Assembly: GCA_017521325.1 (NCBI GenBank)
Contig: JAFXCV010000043.1
Coordinates: forward strand, 1-41,621
DNA length: 41,621 bases
Direction of reading: 5' to 3'
From: Oscillospiraceae bacterium
GTDB taxonomy: Bacteria; Bacillota; Clostridia; Oscillospirales; Ruminococcaceae
Numbering within the stretch: position 1 is the stretch's first letter; each line of letters opens with the position of its first letter. Of the stretch, positions 29,573 to 37,825 are shown one piece after another. The notes below the pieces were generated by a model. It saw only the letters and a program-made list of their open reading frames with translations, did no database searches and was not told the DNA's origin. A program made the position numbers and the translations under genes.

Positions 29573-31438
29573 TTACTTATCCAGCACCACCACAGCATAG
29601 TCATAGCCGCCGATTTTCAGGCAGTTTCCATCCTGCGTACCACGGCGAATGGCAGAAATGCTGTATTTTTCATTCCACGGAGCAAGCTCTGCCTTCTGCT
29701 CATGGGGAGAACGATTGACATAAATCTGCACGGCAGTACCGTCGGATTCTCTGACACGGGCGAACGCCATTACATCATCAGGAGCTGCAAGGAAATGCAG
29801 CCTGCCGTTTTTGAAGACCTTGTATTCCCGACGGATGCAGCCAAGCTCCTTGGTAAAGCCAATCAGTTCGTGATCCTCATTGCCCCACGGATAGCAGCGG
29901 CGGTTGAAAGGATCCTTGTAGCCCTGCAGACCTGCCTCGTCGCCGTAATAGATGCTCGGCACGCCCGGCAGGAAGAACATCAGCGCCATGGCGGATTTCA
30001 GCATCGCCTTGCCCTGTGCGTATTCAAATTCATTGAGATAACGCTCTGCCATCCAGTCCTTGGATTTGTCGTCACAGCCTTCGCCGCCGAAACGGTTGAT
30101 GGCACGTTCGATATCGTGGGTGGATACAAAATTCATCAGCACATCCACCGAGGGCTTGGGGTAATTTTCCAGAATACCCATGATGCGCAGACGGAATTCA
30201 TGTGCGGTCATTCCCTTGACATAGCCGATGATCGCATCACGGAAGGGATAGTTCATGACGGAATCGAGCTGATCACCCAGCAGATAACGGCGCTTTACGC
30301 CGTAGCTTTCCTTGTTGGAAGCATCCTCCCAGACCTCGCCGATGACGATCTTTTCTGCGCCGTGTTTCTTGACTGCCTTGTTGAGATTGTCAAGGAATTC
30401 GTCGGGCAATTCATCCGCAACATCCAAACGGTAGCCCGCCGCACCAAGAGAAATCCAGTAATCCAGCACACCGCCTTCACCGCAGATGTAATTTGTGTAG
30501 TCCTTGTTGTTCTCACGGACATTCGGGAGAGTGTCGATTCCCCACCATGCCTCGTACTCGTTCGGGAAATTCCAGAAGGTGTACCACTTGAAATAGGGGC
30601 TGTCCTGCGACTGGAACGCACCGACGGAATCGTATCTGCCAAACTTGTTGAAATAAACACTGTCGGCGCCCGTGTGGGAGAACACGCCGTCAAGAATCAC
30701 GCTGATGCCGTATTCCTTCGCATCCTCGCAGAGCTGACGGAAATCCTCGTTCGTGCCAAGCAGGGGATCGACATTGCGGTAATTCGCCGTATTGTAGCGG
30801 TGGTTTTCGTGGGACTCAAAAATAGGATTGAGGTAGATGCAGGTCACACCGAGATCGGAGAGATAGGGAAGCTTACTGCGGATACCCTCTAAATCGCCGC
30901 CAAAGTAGTCGTTGTTCCAGACATGCCCGTTTTCATCGGGCTTGTAGTAGGGCGTGCCGCCCCAGTCCTCACGCAGGACTCTGCCGTAGGGGATGTTCTC
31001 CTGCACCTTTCCGCTTTTGCAGAAGCGGTCGGGGAAGATCTGATACATCACGCCGCCCTTGAGAAATTCGGGGGTTCTGTAATCCTGTGCAAAAACCGTC
31101 AGCTGAAAGAGATCGCCGTCATCGAGATTGCCCAGATGTCCGTCACGGCGCTTGATGTAGTGCCGCTGTCCGTTCTGCGTGTAGGCGAAGTAGTAATAAT
31201 GTACGCCGACATATTTCGGCAGGAAATCCGTCGCCCAGATGTTGCAGTTCTCCTCCTCGGCGGTCAGGTGGAGGTTGAGAAAACGCTCCTTGAAGCCTGT
31301 GCGGAACAGCACCAGCACGGGCGGATAATCGGGATGGATGTCCTTGGGCAGACGAATGGAAAAAAAGCATTCCTTCCCCTGTCTGACCGCCCCAAAGGGC
31401 GATTTATAGGCTTCATCCCAGCTGTCATATAATTTCAT
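29573..31438 (-). CDS. Cytoplasmic GH13 alpha-glucanase (neopullulanase/cyclomaltodextrinase-like)
   Basis: 621 residues from the ATG at 31438, chosen because AGGAG is 8 nt upstream; the GTG at 31447 would overlap it. The N-terminal beta-sandwich (1-120) is an Ig-like GH13 accessory domain. The TIM barrel follows, with GGVMYQIFPDRFC, the catalytic nucleophile in AAGYRLDVADELP, the acid/base Glu in IVIGEVWEDA and the transition-state Asp in FVSTHDIERA. VPSIYYGDEAGLQGYKDP is typical of neopullulanases. No signal peptide, so it acts on internal maltodextrins or glycogen. It lies downstream of glgP. The substrate range (alpha-1,4 versus 1,6) cannot be read from the sequence. Confidence 0.92.
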   Translation of the reverse strand: MKLYDSWDEAYKSPFGAVRQGKECFFSIRLPKDIHPDYPPVLVLFRTGFKERFLNLHLTAEEENCNIWATDFLPKYVGVHYYYFAYTQNGQRHYIKRRDGHLGNLDDGDLFQLTVFAQDYRTPEFLKGGVMYQIFPDRFCKSGKVQENIPYGRVLREDWGGTPYYKPDENGHVWNNDYFGGDLEGIRSKLPYLSDLGVTCIYLNPIFESHENHRYNTANYRNVDPLLGTNEDFRQLCEDAKEYGISVILDGVFSHTGADSVYFNKFGRYDSVGAFQSQDSPYFKWYTFWNFPNEYEAWWGIDTLPNVRENNKDYTNYICGEGGVLDYWISLGAAGYRLDVADELPDEFLDNLNKAVKKHGAEKIVIGEVWEDASNKESYGVKRRYLLGDQLDSVMNYPFRDAIIGYVKGMTAHEFRLRIMGILENYPKPSVDVLMNFVSTHDIERAINRFGGEGCDDKSKDWMAERYLNEFEYAQGKAMLKSAMALMFFLPGVPSIYYGDEAGLQGYKDPFNRRCYPWGNEDHELIGFTKELGCIRREYKVFKNGRLHFLAAPDDVMAFARVRESDGTAVQIYVNRSPHEQKAELAPWNEKYSISAIRRGTQDGNCLKIGGYDYAVVVLDK

Positions 31439-31459
31439 GTGATTCACTCCTGTGTGCGC

Positions 31460-31490
31460 AAGTCCCCGCCTACAGTGCAGGCAGGGACTT
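31460..31490. other. Hairpin in the leader of the GH13 gene
   Basis: AAGTCCCCGCC pairs with GGCAGGGACTT (one mismatch/wobble) 22 bp upstream of the start. No T-tract on the coding strand, so it is a structure rather than a terminator. Confidence 0.5.
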
Positions 31491-31508
31491 TGTTTGTGAT
31501 TTCTTGTG

Positions 31509-31527
31509 TCCTGTAACGTTTACAGGA
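31509..31527. promoter_or_regulatory. cre-like / LacI-family-type palindrome upstream of the GH13 gene
   Basis: TCCTGTAA-CGT-TTACAGGA: a perfect 8+8 inverted repeat about 70 bp upstream of the GH13 start. It resembles the CcpA cre consensus TGTAAACGTTTACA with one central base missing. Confidence 0.4.
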
Positions 31528-31555
31528 TGCTTTGCAGAGGCTGCGTTTTCCGGCA

Positions 31556-31695
31556 TTCTCTGCCAAGAGATAGATTTCTTGCAATTCTAAGGTTTTATAA
31601 ATATCCCCCTTCATGGGGGATATTTATAAAACGATTGGGGATTCCAAAGGGATTCAATCCCTTTGGCGGGGGTGCAGGGGGCAGAGCCCCCTGCG
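31556..31695 (-). repeat. Extragenic palindromic repeat, copy B
   Basis: Left block TCTGCCAAGAGATAGATT, TCTTGCAATTCTAAGG. Variable hairpin 31593-31631 (17-bp perfect stem, TTTTATAAAT... with CCCCC/GGGGG at the tip). ACGATTGGGGATT. Conserved stem CCAAAGGGAT-tca-ATCCCTTTGG (31644-31666). Terminal stem GCAGGGGGC-aga-GCCCCCTGC (31674-31694). It ends 21 bp from the glgP stop codon. Confidence 0.88.
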
Positions 31696-31715
31696 AAACC
31701 TCCCCTCGTAAACGC

Positions 31716-34115
31716 TTACAGACCCCAGATATCTCTTGCATAGTCGCTGACGCTTCTGTCAGCGGAGAAGATGCCGGCGCCTGCGGTATTCATCAGGGAC
31801 ATCTTTGCCCAGCGATCCTTGTCGCTGTACAGCTGCGAGCTGTATGCCTGTGCTCTTGCGTAATCATCGAAATCCGCCAGAACCATGTAGGGATCCGCTG
31901 TCTTGAGGGAGTTTGCAACCTCATTGAAGGTGCAGCCGTTGATGCCGTGATACATACGGTCAATGCATGCACGGACAATGCCGTTGTTCTTGTAGATTTC
32001 CTCGGGATTGTAATGCGGCTTGCGAGCGTTGACTTCCTCGGTCTTCATACCGAAGATGATGATATTGTCATCGCCCACAGCTTCCTTGATCTCAACATTC
32101 GCACCGTCCAGTGTACCCAGAGTTACCGCACCATTGAGCATCAGCTTCATGTTGCCGGTACCGGATGCCTCGGTGCCTGCCAGAGAGATCTGCTCGGAAA
32201 TATCACTTGCAGGCATGAGCAGCTCGGACATGCTCACGCTGTAGTTTTCTACGAAATTCACAGCCAGCTTATCCTTGATTCTCGGATTCTTTCTGATCTC
32301 CTCAGAAATTGCCCAGATCATCTTGATGATCTGCTTTGCCAGATAATAGCCGGGTGCTGCCTTTGCAGCGAAAATATAAGTCTTGGGAGCAAAATCCGCA
32401 TTGGGATTTTCCAGCAGATAGTTGTACTGCGCCAGAATGTTCATCACATTCAGATGCTGACGCTTGTATTCATGCAGACGCTTTACCTGCACGTCGAAAA
32501 TACTGTCGGGGTTGAGCACTGCCTTGGAGGTCTGCTTGACATACTTTGCGAAACGCTCCTTGTTCTCCTGCTTGATCTTCATGATGCGCTCAAGCACTGC
32601 CTTGTCATCCGCAAAAGCGGCAAGCTTTTCAAGCTCTGCGCCGTCCTTGAGGAATCCATCGCCGATCAGCTCACGCAGCAGGGAGGTAAGTCCGGGGTTG
32701 GACTGGTACAGCCAGCGGCGGTATGCAATGCCGTTGGTGACATTCTTGAACTTTTCGGGTGTGTCCTGTGCTTCATCACGGAATACATCTGTCTTGATGA
32801 TTTCGGAGTGGAGCTTTGATACGCCGTTGACGCTGTGGGAAGCTGCAACGCACAGAGTTGCCATGTGGATCTGATTGTCCTTGATGATGGACATTCTGGT
32901 AGTCTTTGCGCTGTCGTAACCGTTGCGCTCCATCAGGCTCTGGCAGTAGCGGTTGTTGATCTCCACAATAATAGAGAAGATTCTCGGAATGACGTGCTTT
33001 ACAAGGTTTACATCCCACTTTTCCAGTGCCTCTGCCATAACCGTGTGGTTGGTGTAGGCAAAGGTGTTGGTCACGATATGCCATGCATGATCCCAGCCGT
33101 AGCCGCAATCGTCGAGCAGAATACGCATCAGCTCAGGAATTGCCAGCGTCGGGTGGGTGTCGTTGATATGGATGGCAACCTTTTCATGCAGGTTATCCAG
33201 TGTACCGTATACATTCATGTGGGAATCAACGATATCCCCAACGGACGCTGCACACAGGAAGTACTGCTGACGCAGACGCAGGGACTTGCCCTCCAGATGG
33301 TTGTCGTTCGGATACAGGATCTTGGAAATTGCATTTGCAATGGAATTCTGTCCCAGCGCTCTTGCATAGTCGCCCTGGTTGAACATTTCCATGTTGAAAT
33401 TGGGTGCCTTTGCCGTCCACAGACGCAGCACGGATACGCCCTCGCTGCCGTAGCCGGATACATACATATCCACAGGCGTTGCCATGACGGTGTTGTAGTT
33501 GATGTGGGAGATGTGGTGATACTGGTTATCCCAGTATTCATTCAGATCGCCCTCAAAATGCACTTCAATTGCACGCTCGGGCTTGGGATCGAGCCACACG
33601 CTGCCGCCGGGGAGCCAGTTGTCGGGAAGCTCCGTCTGCCAGCCGTCCTCGATCTTCTGCTTGAAGATACCATACTCGTAGCAGATGGAATGTCCCATTG
33701 CAGCCATGCCCTGTGTTGCCATACCGTCGAGGTAGCAGGCAGCCAGTCTGCCAAGACCGCCGTTGCCCAGACCTGCGTCGGGCTCGCATTCAAAAATTTT
33801 GTCGATCTTGATATCAAAAGATGCAAGCATCTTCTTCACGCCGTCCGCCATTTCCAGATTGTACAGGCTGGTCTTGAGGGAACGGCCCATCAGAAATTCC
33901 ATAGAAAGATAGTACACCTGCTTCTTGCCGGCAGAATGCACCTGATTGATAAAATGCTGACGCTTTTTCTTGAGGATATCCACCACCATTGCAGACAGCA
34001 CCTGATACACCTGCTGGTCGGATGCCTCATCGGGGGATACGCTGAATTTCGTTTGCAGATTATCTACAAACGCCTTTTTGAACTTCTCGATCTCACTTGT
34101 TTTCATCGCAGCCAT
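31716..34115 (-). CDS. glgP: Glycogen/maltodextrin phosphorylase
   Basis: 799 residues, GT35 family. Releases glucose-1-phosphate from alpha-1,4-glucans using PLP. Seen: YYLSMEFLMGRSL, DAGLGNGGLGRLAACYLD, GTLDNLHEKVAIHINDTHPT and the PLP site EASGTGNMKLMLNGAVTLGT with DGANVEI. Full length for the family. The ATG at 34115 is preceded by a GGAG 13 nt away that lies in a hairpin. It probably works with the GH13 enzyme downstream, which would trim branches or short dextrins left by GlgP. Confidence 0.97.
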   Translation of the reverse strand: MAAMKTSEIEKFKKAFVDNLQTKFSVSPDEASDQQVYQVLSAMVVDILKKKRQHFINQVHSAGKKQVYYLSMEFLMGRSLKTSLYNLEMADGVKKMLASFDIKIDKIFECEPDAGLGNGGLGRLAACYLDGMATQGMAAMGHSICYEYGIFKQKIEDGWQTELPDNWLPGGSVWLDPKPERAIEVHFEGDLNEYWDNQYHHISHINYNTVMATPVDMYVSGYGSEGVSVLRLWTAKAPNFNMEMFNQGDYARALGQNSIANAISKILYPNDNHLEGKSLRLRQQYFLCAASVGDIVDSHMNVYGTLDNLHEKVAIHINDTHPTLAIPELMRILLDDCGYGWDHAWHIVTNTFAYTNHTVMAEALEKWDVNLVKHVIPRIFSIIVEINNRYCQSLMERNGYDSAKTTRMSIIKDNQIHMATLCVAASHSVNGVSKLHSEIIKTDVFRDEAQDTPEKFKNVTNGIAYRRWLYQSNPGLTSLLRELIGDGFLKDGAELEKLAAFADDKAVLERIMKIKQENKERFAKYVKQTSKAVLNPDSIFDVQVKRLHEYKRQHLNVMNILAQYNYLLENPNADFAPKTYIFAAKAAPGYYLAKQIIKMIWAISEEIRKNPRIKDKLAVNFVENYSVSMSELLMPASDISEQISLAGTEASGTGNMKLMLNGAVTLGTLDGANVEIKEAVGDDNIIIFGMKTEEVNARKPHYNPEEIYKNNGIVRACIDRMYHGINGCTFNEVANSLKTADPYMVLADFDDYARAQAYSSQLYSDKDRWAKMSLMNTAGAGIFSADRSVSDYARDIWGL

Positions 34116-34124
34116 AGTTCACTT

Positions 34125-34150
34125 TTCACTCCACGGAATTTCGGAGTGAA
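34125..34150 (-). promoter_or_regulatory. Hairpin sequestering the glgP Shine-Dalgarno sequence
   Basis: On the minus strand TTCACTCC (34150-34143) pairs perfectly with GGAGTGAA (34132-34125) around a 10-nt loop. The right arm is the only GGAG near the glgP start. Confidence 0.6.
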
Positions 34151-34167
34151 GCTCCTTTCCACACCAT
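34126..34167 (-). CDS. Upstream ORF (13 residues) in the glgP leader
   Basis: ATG at 34167 with AAGGAAAAACT upstream encodes MVWKGASLRNSVE and stops with TGA at 34128-34126, 10 nt before the glgP ATG. The ORF runs through both arms of the Shine-Dalgarno hairpin, so its translation could melt it and expose the glgP site. It is too short to recognise by homology; translation is inference. Confidence 0.35.
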   Translation of the reverse strand: MVWKGASLRNSVE

Positions 34168-34198
34168 AGTTTTTCCTTGTTGATAAAGTACCTATAAT

Positions 34199-34227
34199 AG
34201 TATACCCGATTTTCAACGCTCTTGCAA
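34199..34227 (-). promoter_or_regulatory. glgP promoter
   Basis: Minus strand: TTGCAA (34227-34222), 17 nt, TATACT (34204-34199). Transcription would start about 25 nt before the upstream ORF. Confidence 0.75.
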
Positions 34228-34320
34228 TTGACGTTTTCGACAAAGATTCAGGGTTTCTTTTCTACAAAATGTAAATATCGCAAAAAAGGGCGGTTTTTCG
34301 TGCGGTAAAAACGCAGGTTT

Positions 34321-34402
34321 TGGAGGCAGCTCCCTGTGACTGCCCCACTCCACCCCCTCCCTGGAGGGGAGGGGCTTTTTTGCGGGGACTTCGTCCCCGC
34401 AC
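34321..34402. repeat. GC-rich palindromic intergenic sequence
   Basis: Stem GGCAG/CTGCC (34325-34344), a CCCCTCC/GGAGGGG stem ending in CTTTTTT (34353-34381), and the perfect hairpin TGCGGGGAC-ttc-GTCCCCGCA (34381-34401). The T6 points toward the plus strand although both flanking genes are on minus. It shares the C-rich stem theme with 45-68. It lies in the 358-bp gap between the thioesterase and the glgP leader; 34228-34320 shows nothing else. Confidence 0.6.
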
Positions 34403-34448
34403 CCCTTTTGCATGGCGATACTTCGCAGCATAGTTACCTTTTCAGCAT

Positions 34449-34480
34449 CAAGACCGCCCTGTTTCCACAAGGCGGTCTTG
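34449..34480 (-). terminator. Possible terminator hairpin after the thioesterase gene
   Basis: CAAGACCGCC (34449-34458) pairs with GGCGGTCTTG (34471-34480), 45 bp past the stop codon. There is no T-tract on the minus strand, so it is a weak or factor-dependent terminator. Confidence 0.4.
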
Positions 34481-34525
34481 GTTATGTGTTTGATTGAGAA
34501 ACTGCAAAACAACTTCCAAATTATA

Positions 34526-34951
34526 CTATTTGTTTTCATCCTCTGCAAGGCAGTGCAGCAGGATCTCATGCATCTCAGGGTAGGAACGCTTGACACGCAT
34601 GATATTTCCCTGTGCATCCAGAAAACAATGCGAACTGCTGCCCGTGCAGCAGATCTCGCCCGTCTGCACATTTCGGATCTCATACGAAAAGCCGTAGCGC
34701 AGACCGTTGTAGAGATTGACTCTTGTGAGGATTTCAACCTCATCGCCGAACCGCACCATCTTCTTATACGCCGCATCCACCGTCAGCACAGGGCAGACGA
34801 TGCCCTTTGCCTCCTGATCGGCAAAACGCATGCCGATGGAATCGAGATAGTGGATCCTCGCTTCCTCAAACCAGCGGATATAGTTGGAATGATGCACGAT
34901 CTTCATCTGATCGGTTTCATAATAATGGGGCGTGCGCAGATATCTGTCCAT
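34526..34951 (-). CDS. Hot-dog fold acyl-CoA thioesterase (YbgC/4HBT family)
   Basis: 141 residues, standard length. YYETDQMKIVHHSNYIRWFE is the YbgC-type catalytic segment (Asp in ETDQM, then HHSNY). FEEARIHYLDSIG, the helix of the hot-dog, follows. These enzymes hydrolyse short or medium acyl-CoA thioesters in the cytosol; the substrate is not predictable. GGGGAG lies about 5 nt before the ATG. It follows the GtrA gene by 15 bp and is likely co-transcribed. Confidence 0.92.
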   Translation of the reverse strand: MDRYLRTPHYYETDQMKIVHHSNYIRWFEEARIHYLDSIGMRFADQEAKGIVCPVLTVDAAYKKMVRFGDEVEILTRVNLYNGLRYGFSYEIRNVQTGEICCTGSSSHCFLDAQGNIMRVKRSYPEMHEILLHCLAEDENK

Positions 34952-34966
34952 TTCTCTCCCCTCGGC

Positions 34967-35500
34967 TTATGCCTGTGCATCCTCAGCAGGCTCCTGTTTT
35001 TTGTTCTTGCCTCGGAACACAATCAGCTTGCTGATGAAGTAGTTCGACAGTGTGATGATGACCTGCTGCAGGAAATAGAACAGCGCATAGATCCAGATGT
35101 TTTTGCTGCCATCCTCACGCACATAGAAGAGCGTTGCAAACTGCATGATGAGAACTGTCATGCCCCATGTGACCAGTCTGCCGGAAACGAACGTCCAGAA
35201 TTCCCACATCAGCTGCTTGAATTCCTTGCCCTCGCTCTTGAACACATAAACCTTGTTAACGTAGAATGCGAAAATAACGGCAACCAACCACGCAGTCGTT
35301 GTCGAAATGAAATTCTCGACATTTGGCGACCATTCCACCAGTGCCAGCAGCCCGAATTCCACGCCGAACTGCACGATGGTGTTGACAATCGTCGTCAGCA
35401 CGCCATAATAAATGTAAACAATCAGCTCCTCAAAGCGGTCGTAGAGTTTTTTCAGCGGCTTCGGGAGCAATTTTACACAAAAATGAAGAAATGCTTCCAT
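34967..35500 (-). CDS. GtrA-family membrane protein
   Basis: 177 residues, four membrane helices. Seen: VYIYYGVLTTIVNTIVQFGV, STTTAWLVAVIFAFYVNKVY-VFKS and the final helix with LSNYFISKLIVFR, the GtrA pattern. GtrA proteins are thought to flip or position polyprenyl-linked sugars for cell-surface polymers. The N-terminal 25 residues are a basic amphipathic extension. Shine-Dalgarno AAAGGGAAA before the ATG. No obvious promoter; it may rely on read-through from htpG past repeat copy C. Confidence 0.88.
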   Translation of the reverse strand: MEAFLHFCVKLLPKPLKKLYDRFEELIVYIYYGVLTTIVNTIVQFGVEFGLLALVEWSPNVENFISTTTAWLVAVIFAFYVNKVYVFKSEGKEFKQLMWEFWTFVSGRLVTWGMTVLIMQFATLFYVREDGSKNIWIYALFYFLQQVIITLSNYFISKLIVFRGKNKKQEPAEDAQA

Positions 35501-35557
35501 GATATTTTCCCTTTCTTTTGTGGTTCATTTATGTGACAGGAACTTTGTCTTCTGTAT

Positions 35558-35757
35558 TCTCTGTCCAAAGAATAGGATCCTTGCAATTGCAAGGTTTTTC
35601 ATTTATCCCTCTTTACGGGGGATAAATGAAAAACGATTTGGGATTCCAAAGGGATGTTATCCCTTTGGCGGGGGTACAGGGTGACTTCCCACGGGGTGGG
35701 GAGATGTCACGCAGTGACAGAGGGGACGGGCACCGGTTAGGTGCGGAGCCCCCTGTT
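35558..35757 (-). repeat. Extragenic palindromic repeat, copy C, with internal insertion
   Basis: Left block TCTGTCCAAAGAATAG, CCTTGCAATTGCAAGG. Variable hairpin 35594-35634 (18-bp stem, GTTTTTCATTTATCC... with one G-T pair). ACGATTTGGGATT. Conserved stem CCAAAGGGAT-gtt-ATCCCTTTGG (35646-35668). The terminal stem (CAGGG ... CCCTG) is split by about 63 bp (35682-35744) that has its own hairpins (GTCAC-gca-GTGAC, GCACC/GGTGC). It ends next to the htpG stop codon. Confidence 0.85.
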
Positions 35758-35759
35758 AC

Positions 35760-37637
35760 TTACATGAGCTCACAAATGAGATTGGAGAATGCCACAGGAT
35801 CCGTTACCGGCATGCCTTCGATCAGCAGTGCCTGATTATAGAGCAGCTGGCTGTACTTCTTGAGCTTCTCATCATCCGTGCCGTACAGTGCCTGCAGGCG
35901 CTCATAGACGGGATGTTCGGGGTTGATCTCCATTACAAGCTTTGCCTGTACCTTATTATCCATCGGCATAGCATTGAGCACCTTTTCCATCTCCAGTGTC
36001 AGGTCGCCCTCGCTCGTCAGGCATACCGGATGGCTCTTCAGACGGCTTGACAGCGTCACTCTCTGTACTCTGCCGTCGAGTGCGCCGCACATCAGCTCAA
36101 ACATTGCCTTGCCGGCTTCCTTCTTCTCCTCAAGTGCCTTCTTTTCTTCCTCTGTATCCAGATCAATATCATTCGCCGATACGGACTTGAACTGCTTGCC
36201 CTCGTAGGACATCATGGTCTTTACCGCAAATTCATCCACATTGTCAAGGAAATACAGAATCTCATAGCCCTTTGCAAGCACAGCCTCTGTCTGGGGCAGG
36301 GACTGGATGCGTTCCACAGATGCGCCTGTTGCATAGTAGATTTCCTTCTGTGCCTCGGGCATGTTCTCCACATATTCAGAGAGTGTTACCGGCTTTTCGC
36401 CACGGGAGGAACGGAACAGCAGCAGATCCTGCAGCTCGTCCTTGTGCATGCCGTAATCTGCATACACGCCGTATTTCAGCTGCAGACCGAACACCTCAAA
36501 GAACTTCTCGTACTTTTCACGGTCACTCTTGAGCATGGAGGTCAGCTGACTGTGGATGGTCTTTTCGATGCTCTTGGCGATCATCTTCAGCTGGCGGTCG
36601 TGCTGGAGCAGCTCACGGGAAATGTTCAGGGACAGATCCTCGGAATCCACAAGACCACGCACAAAGCTGTAGTAATCCGGCAGCAGATCACCGCATTTTT
36701 CCATGATCAGCACGCCGTTGGTATACAGCTGCAAGCCCTTTTCATAGTCACGGGAATAATAATCCATCGCTGCCTTGGACGGGATGTACAGCAGTGCATC
36801 ATAGGAAACCGTTCCCTCGTTATGCACATGCTTGTACGCCATCGGCGGCATGTAATCCACAAACTTCTCCTGATAGAAGGTGTTGTAGTCATCATCCGTA
36901 AGCTCCGTGCGGTTCTTTCTCCACAGGGGCACCATGCTGTTGAGGGTGTCAAGGGTGAGCTGCGTTTCGAATTCATCATCCGTGCCGTCTTTCAGTACCT
37001 GATGGGGCATTTCCATCTGAATGGGGAAACGAATGTAGTCGGAGTACTTTCTGACAAGTGCCGCAATGCGGTAGGTTTCGAGGAATTCGCTGTACTTCTC
37101 TTCCTCGGAATCCTCCATGATCTCCAGAACGATCGTTGTACCGTGGGTTGCCTTGTCGCACTTGTGGATGGTGTAGCCCTCCACGCCCTCGGATGTCCAC
37201 TCATACGCCTCATCCTGTCCGAATGCCTTAGAATACACGGCCACACGCTTTGCCACCATGAATGCGGAATAGAAGCCCACACCGAACTGACCGATGATCT
37301 GCTGGTCATCGCCGAGCTGGTTGTCCGTCTTGAATTTCAGAGAGCCGCTGCTTGCGATCGTGCCGAGGTTGTTTTCCAGTTCCTCCGCCGTCATGCCGAT
37401 GCCGTTGTCGGTGATGGTGATCGTGCGTGCATCCTTGTCCACGTCGATGCGGATGCAGAAATCATCCTTGTTCAGACCCACGCTGTCATCGGTCAGCGAA
37501 CGGAAGTACAGCTTGTCGATCGCATCGCTTGCGTTTGAGATCAGCTCACGCAGAAAGATCTCCTTGTGCGTATAAATCGAATGAATCATCATATCCAGCA
37601 GCTTTTTGGATTCTGCCTGAAATGCCTTTTTTTCCAT
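35760..37637 (-). CDS. htpG: Molecular chaperone HtpG (Hsp90)
   Basis: 625 residues, full-length bacterial Hsp90. GHKL ATPase domain with ELISNASDAIDKL, DNGIGMTAEEL and GQFGVGFYSAFMV. Middle domain with SEDLSLNISRELLQHDRQLK. C-terminal dimerisation domain. An ATP-dependent dimer assisting late folding of client proteins. AGAGAGGAAAA lies before the ATG. Directly preceded by a perfect CIRCE operator, so it is probably in the HrcA heat-shock regulon, unlike B. subtilis htpG. Repeat copy C abuts its stop codon. Confidence 0.97.
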   Translation of the reverse strand: MEKKAFQAESKKLLDMMIHSIYTHKEIFLRELISNASDAIDKLYFRSLTDDSVGLNKDDFCIRIDVDKDARTITITDNGIGMTAEELENNLGTIASSGSLKFKTDNQLGDDQQIIGQFGVGFYSAFMVAKRVAVYSKAFGQDEAYEWTSEGVEGYTIHKCDKATHGTTIVLEIMEDSEEEKYSEFLETYRIAALVRKYSDYIRFPIQMEMPHQVLKDGTDDEFETQLTLDTLNSMVPLWRKNRTELTDDDYNTFYQEKFVDYMPPMAYKHVHNEGTVSYDALLYIPSKAAMDYYSRDYEKGLQLYTNGVLIMEKCGDLLPDYYSFVRGLVDSEDLSLNISRELLQHDRQLKMIAKSIEKTIHSQLTSMLKSDREKYEKFFEVFGLQLKYGVYADYGMHKDELQDLLLFRSSRGEKPVTLSEYVENMPEAQKEIYYATGASVERIQSLPQTEAVLAKGYEILYFLDNVDEFAVKTMMSYEGKQFKSVSANDIDLDTEEEKKALEEKKEAGKAMFELMCGALDGRVQRVTLSSRLKSHPVCLTSEGDLTLEMEKVLNAMPMDNKVQAKLVMEINPEHPVYERLQALYGTDDEKLKKYSQLLYNQALLIEGMPVTDPVAFSNLICELM

Positions 37638-37663
37638 GTTCTTTTCCTCTCTTTATTGCAGAA

Positions 37664-37690
37664 TTAGCACTCTTGATTCAAGAGTGCTAA
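37664..37690. promoter_or_regulatory. CIRCE element (HrcA operator) of htpG
   Basis: TTAGCACTC-N9-GAGTGCTAA, a perfect match to the CIRCE consensus, located between the -10 element and the htpG start, so bound HrcA would block initiation. Confidence 0.97.
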
Positions 37691-37694
37691 TTCA

Positions 37695-37723
37695 AGTATA
37701 GCACTTTTCTTTGAAAAATGCAA
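37695..37723 (-). promoter_or_regulatory. htpG promoter
   Basis: Minus strand: TTGCAT (37723-37718), 17 nt, TATACT (37700-37695), immediately upstream of CIRCE. Confidence 0.8.
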
Positions 37724-37825
37724 TACCGGATTTTCTTTTTTCACAAGATTTTCACAGAAAATCGGAAACAAAGAATAGAGGGCAAGGACGTATTGCAGGA
37801 GTTTTTGTTCTCTGCAGTACCTCCC

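Noticed and set aside
31460..31490. Hairpin before the GH13 gene as a riboswitch or terminator
   Set aside because: No conserved ligand-binding core and no T-tract on the coding strand; recorded only as a hairpin.
34213..34776. 187-codon minus-strand frame near the thioesterase
   Set aside because: It overlaps the recognised hot-dog thioesterase in another frame and runs through the GC-rich palindromes.
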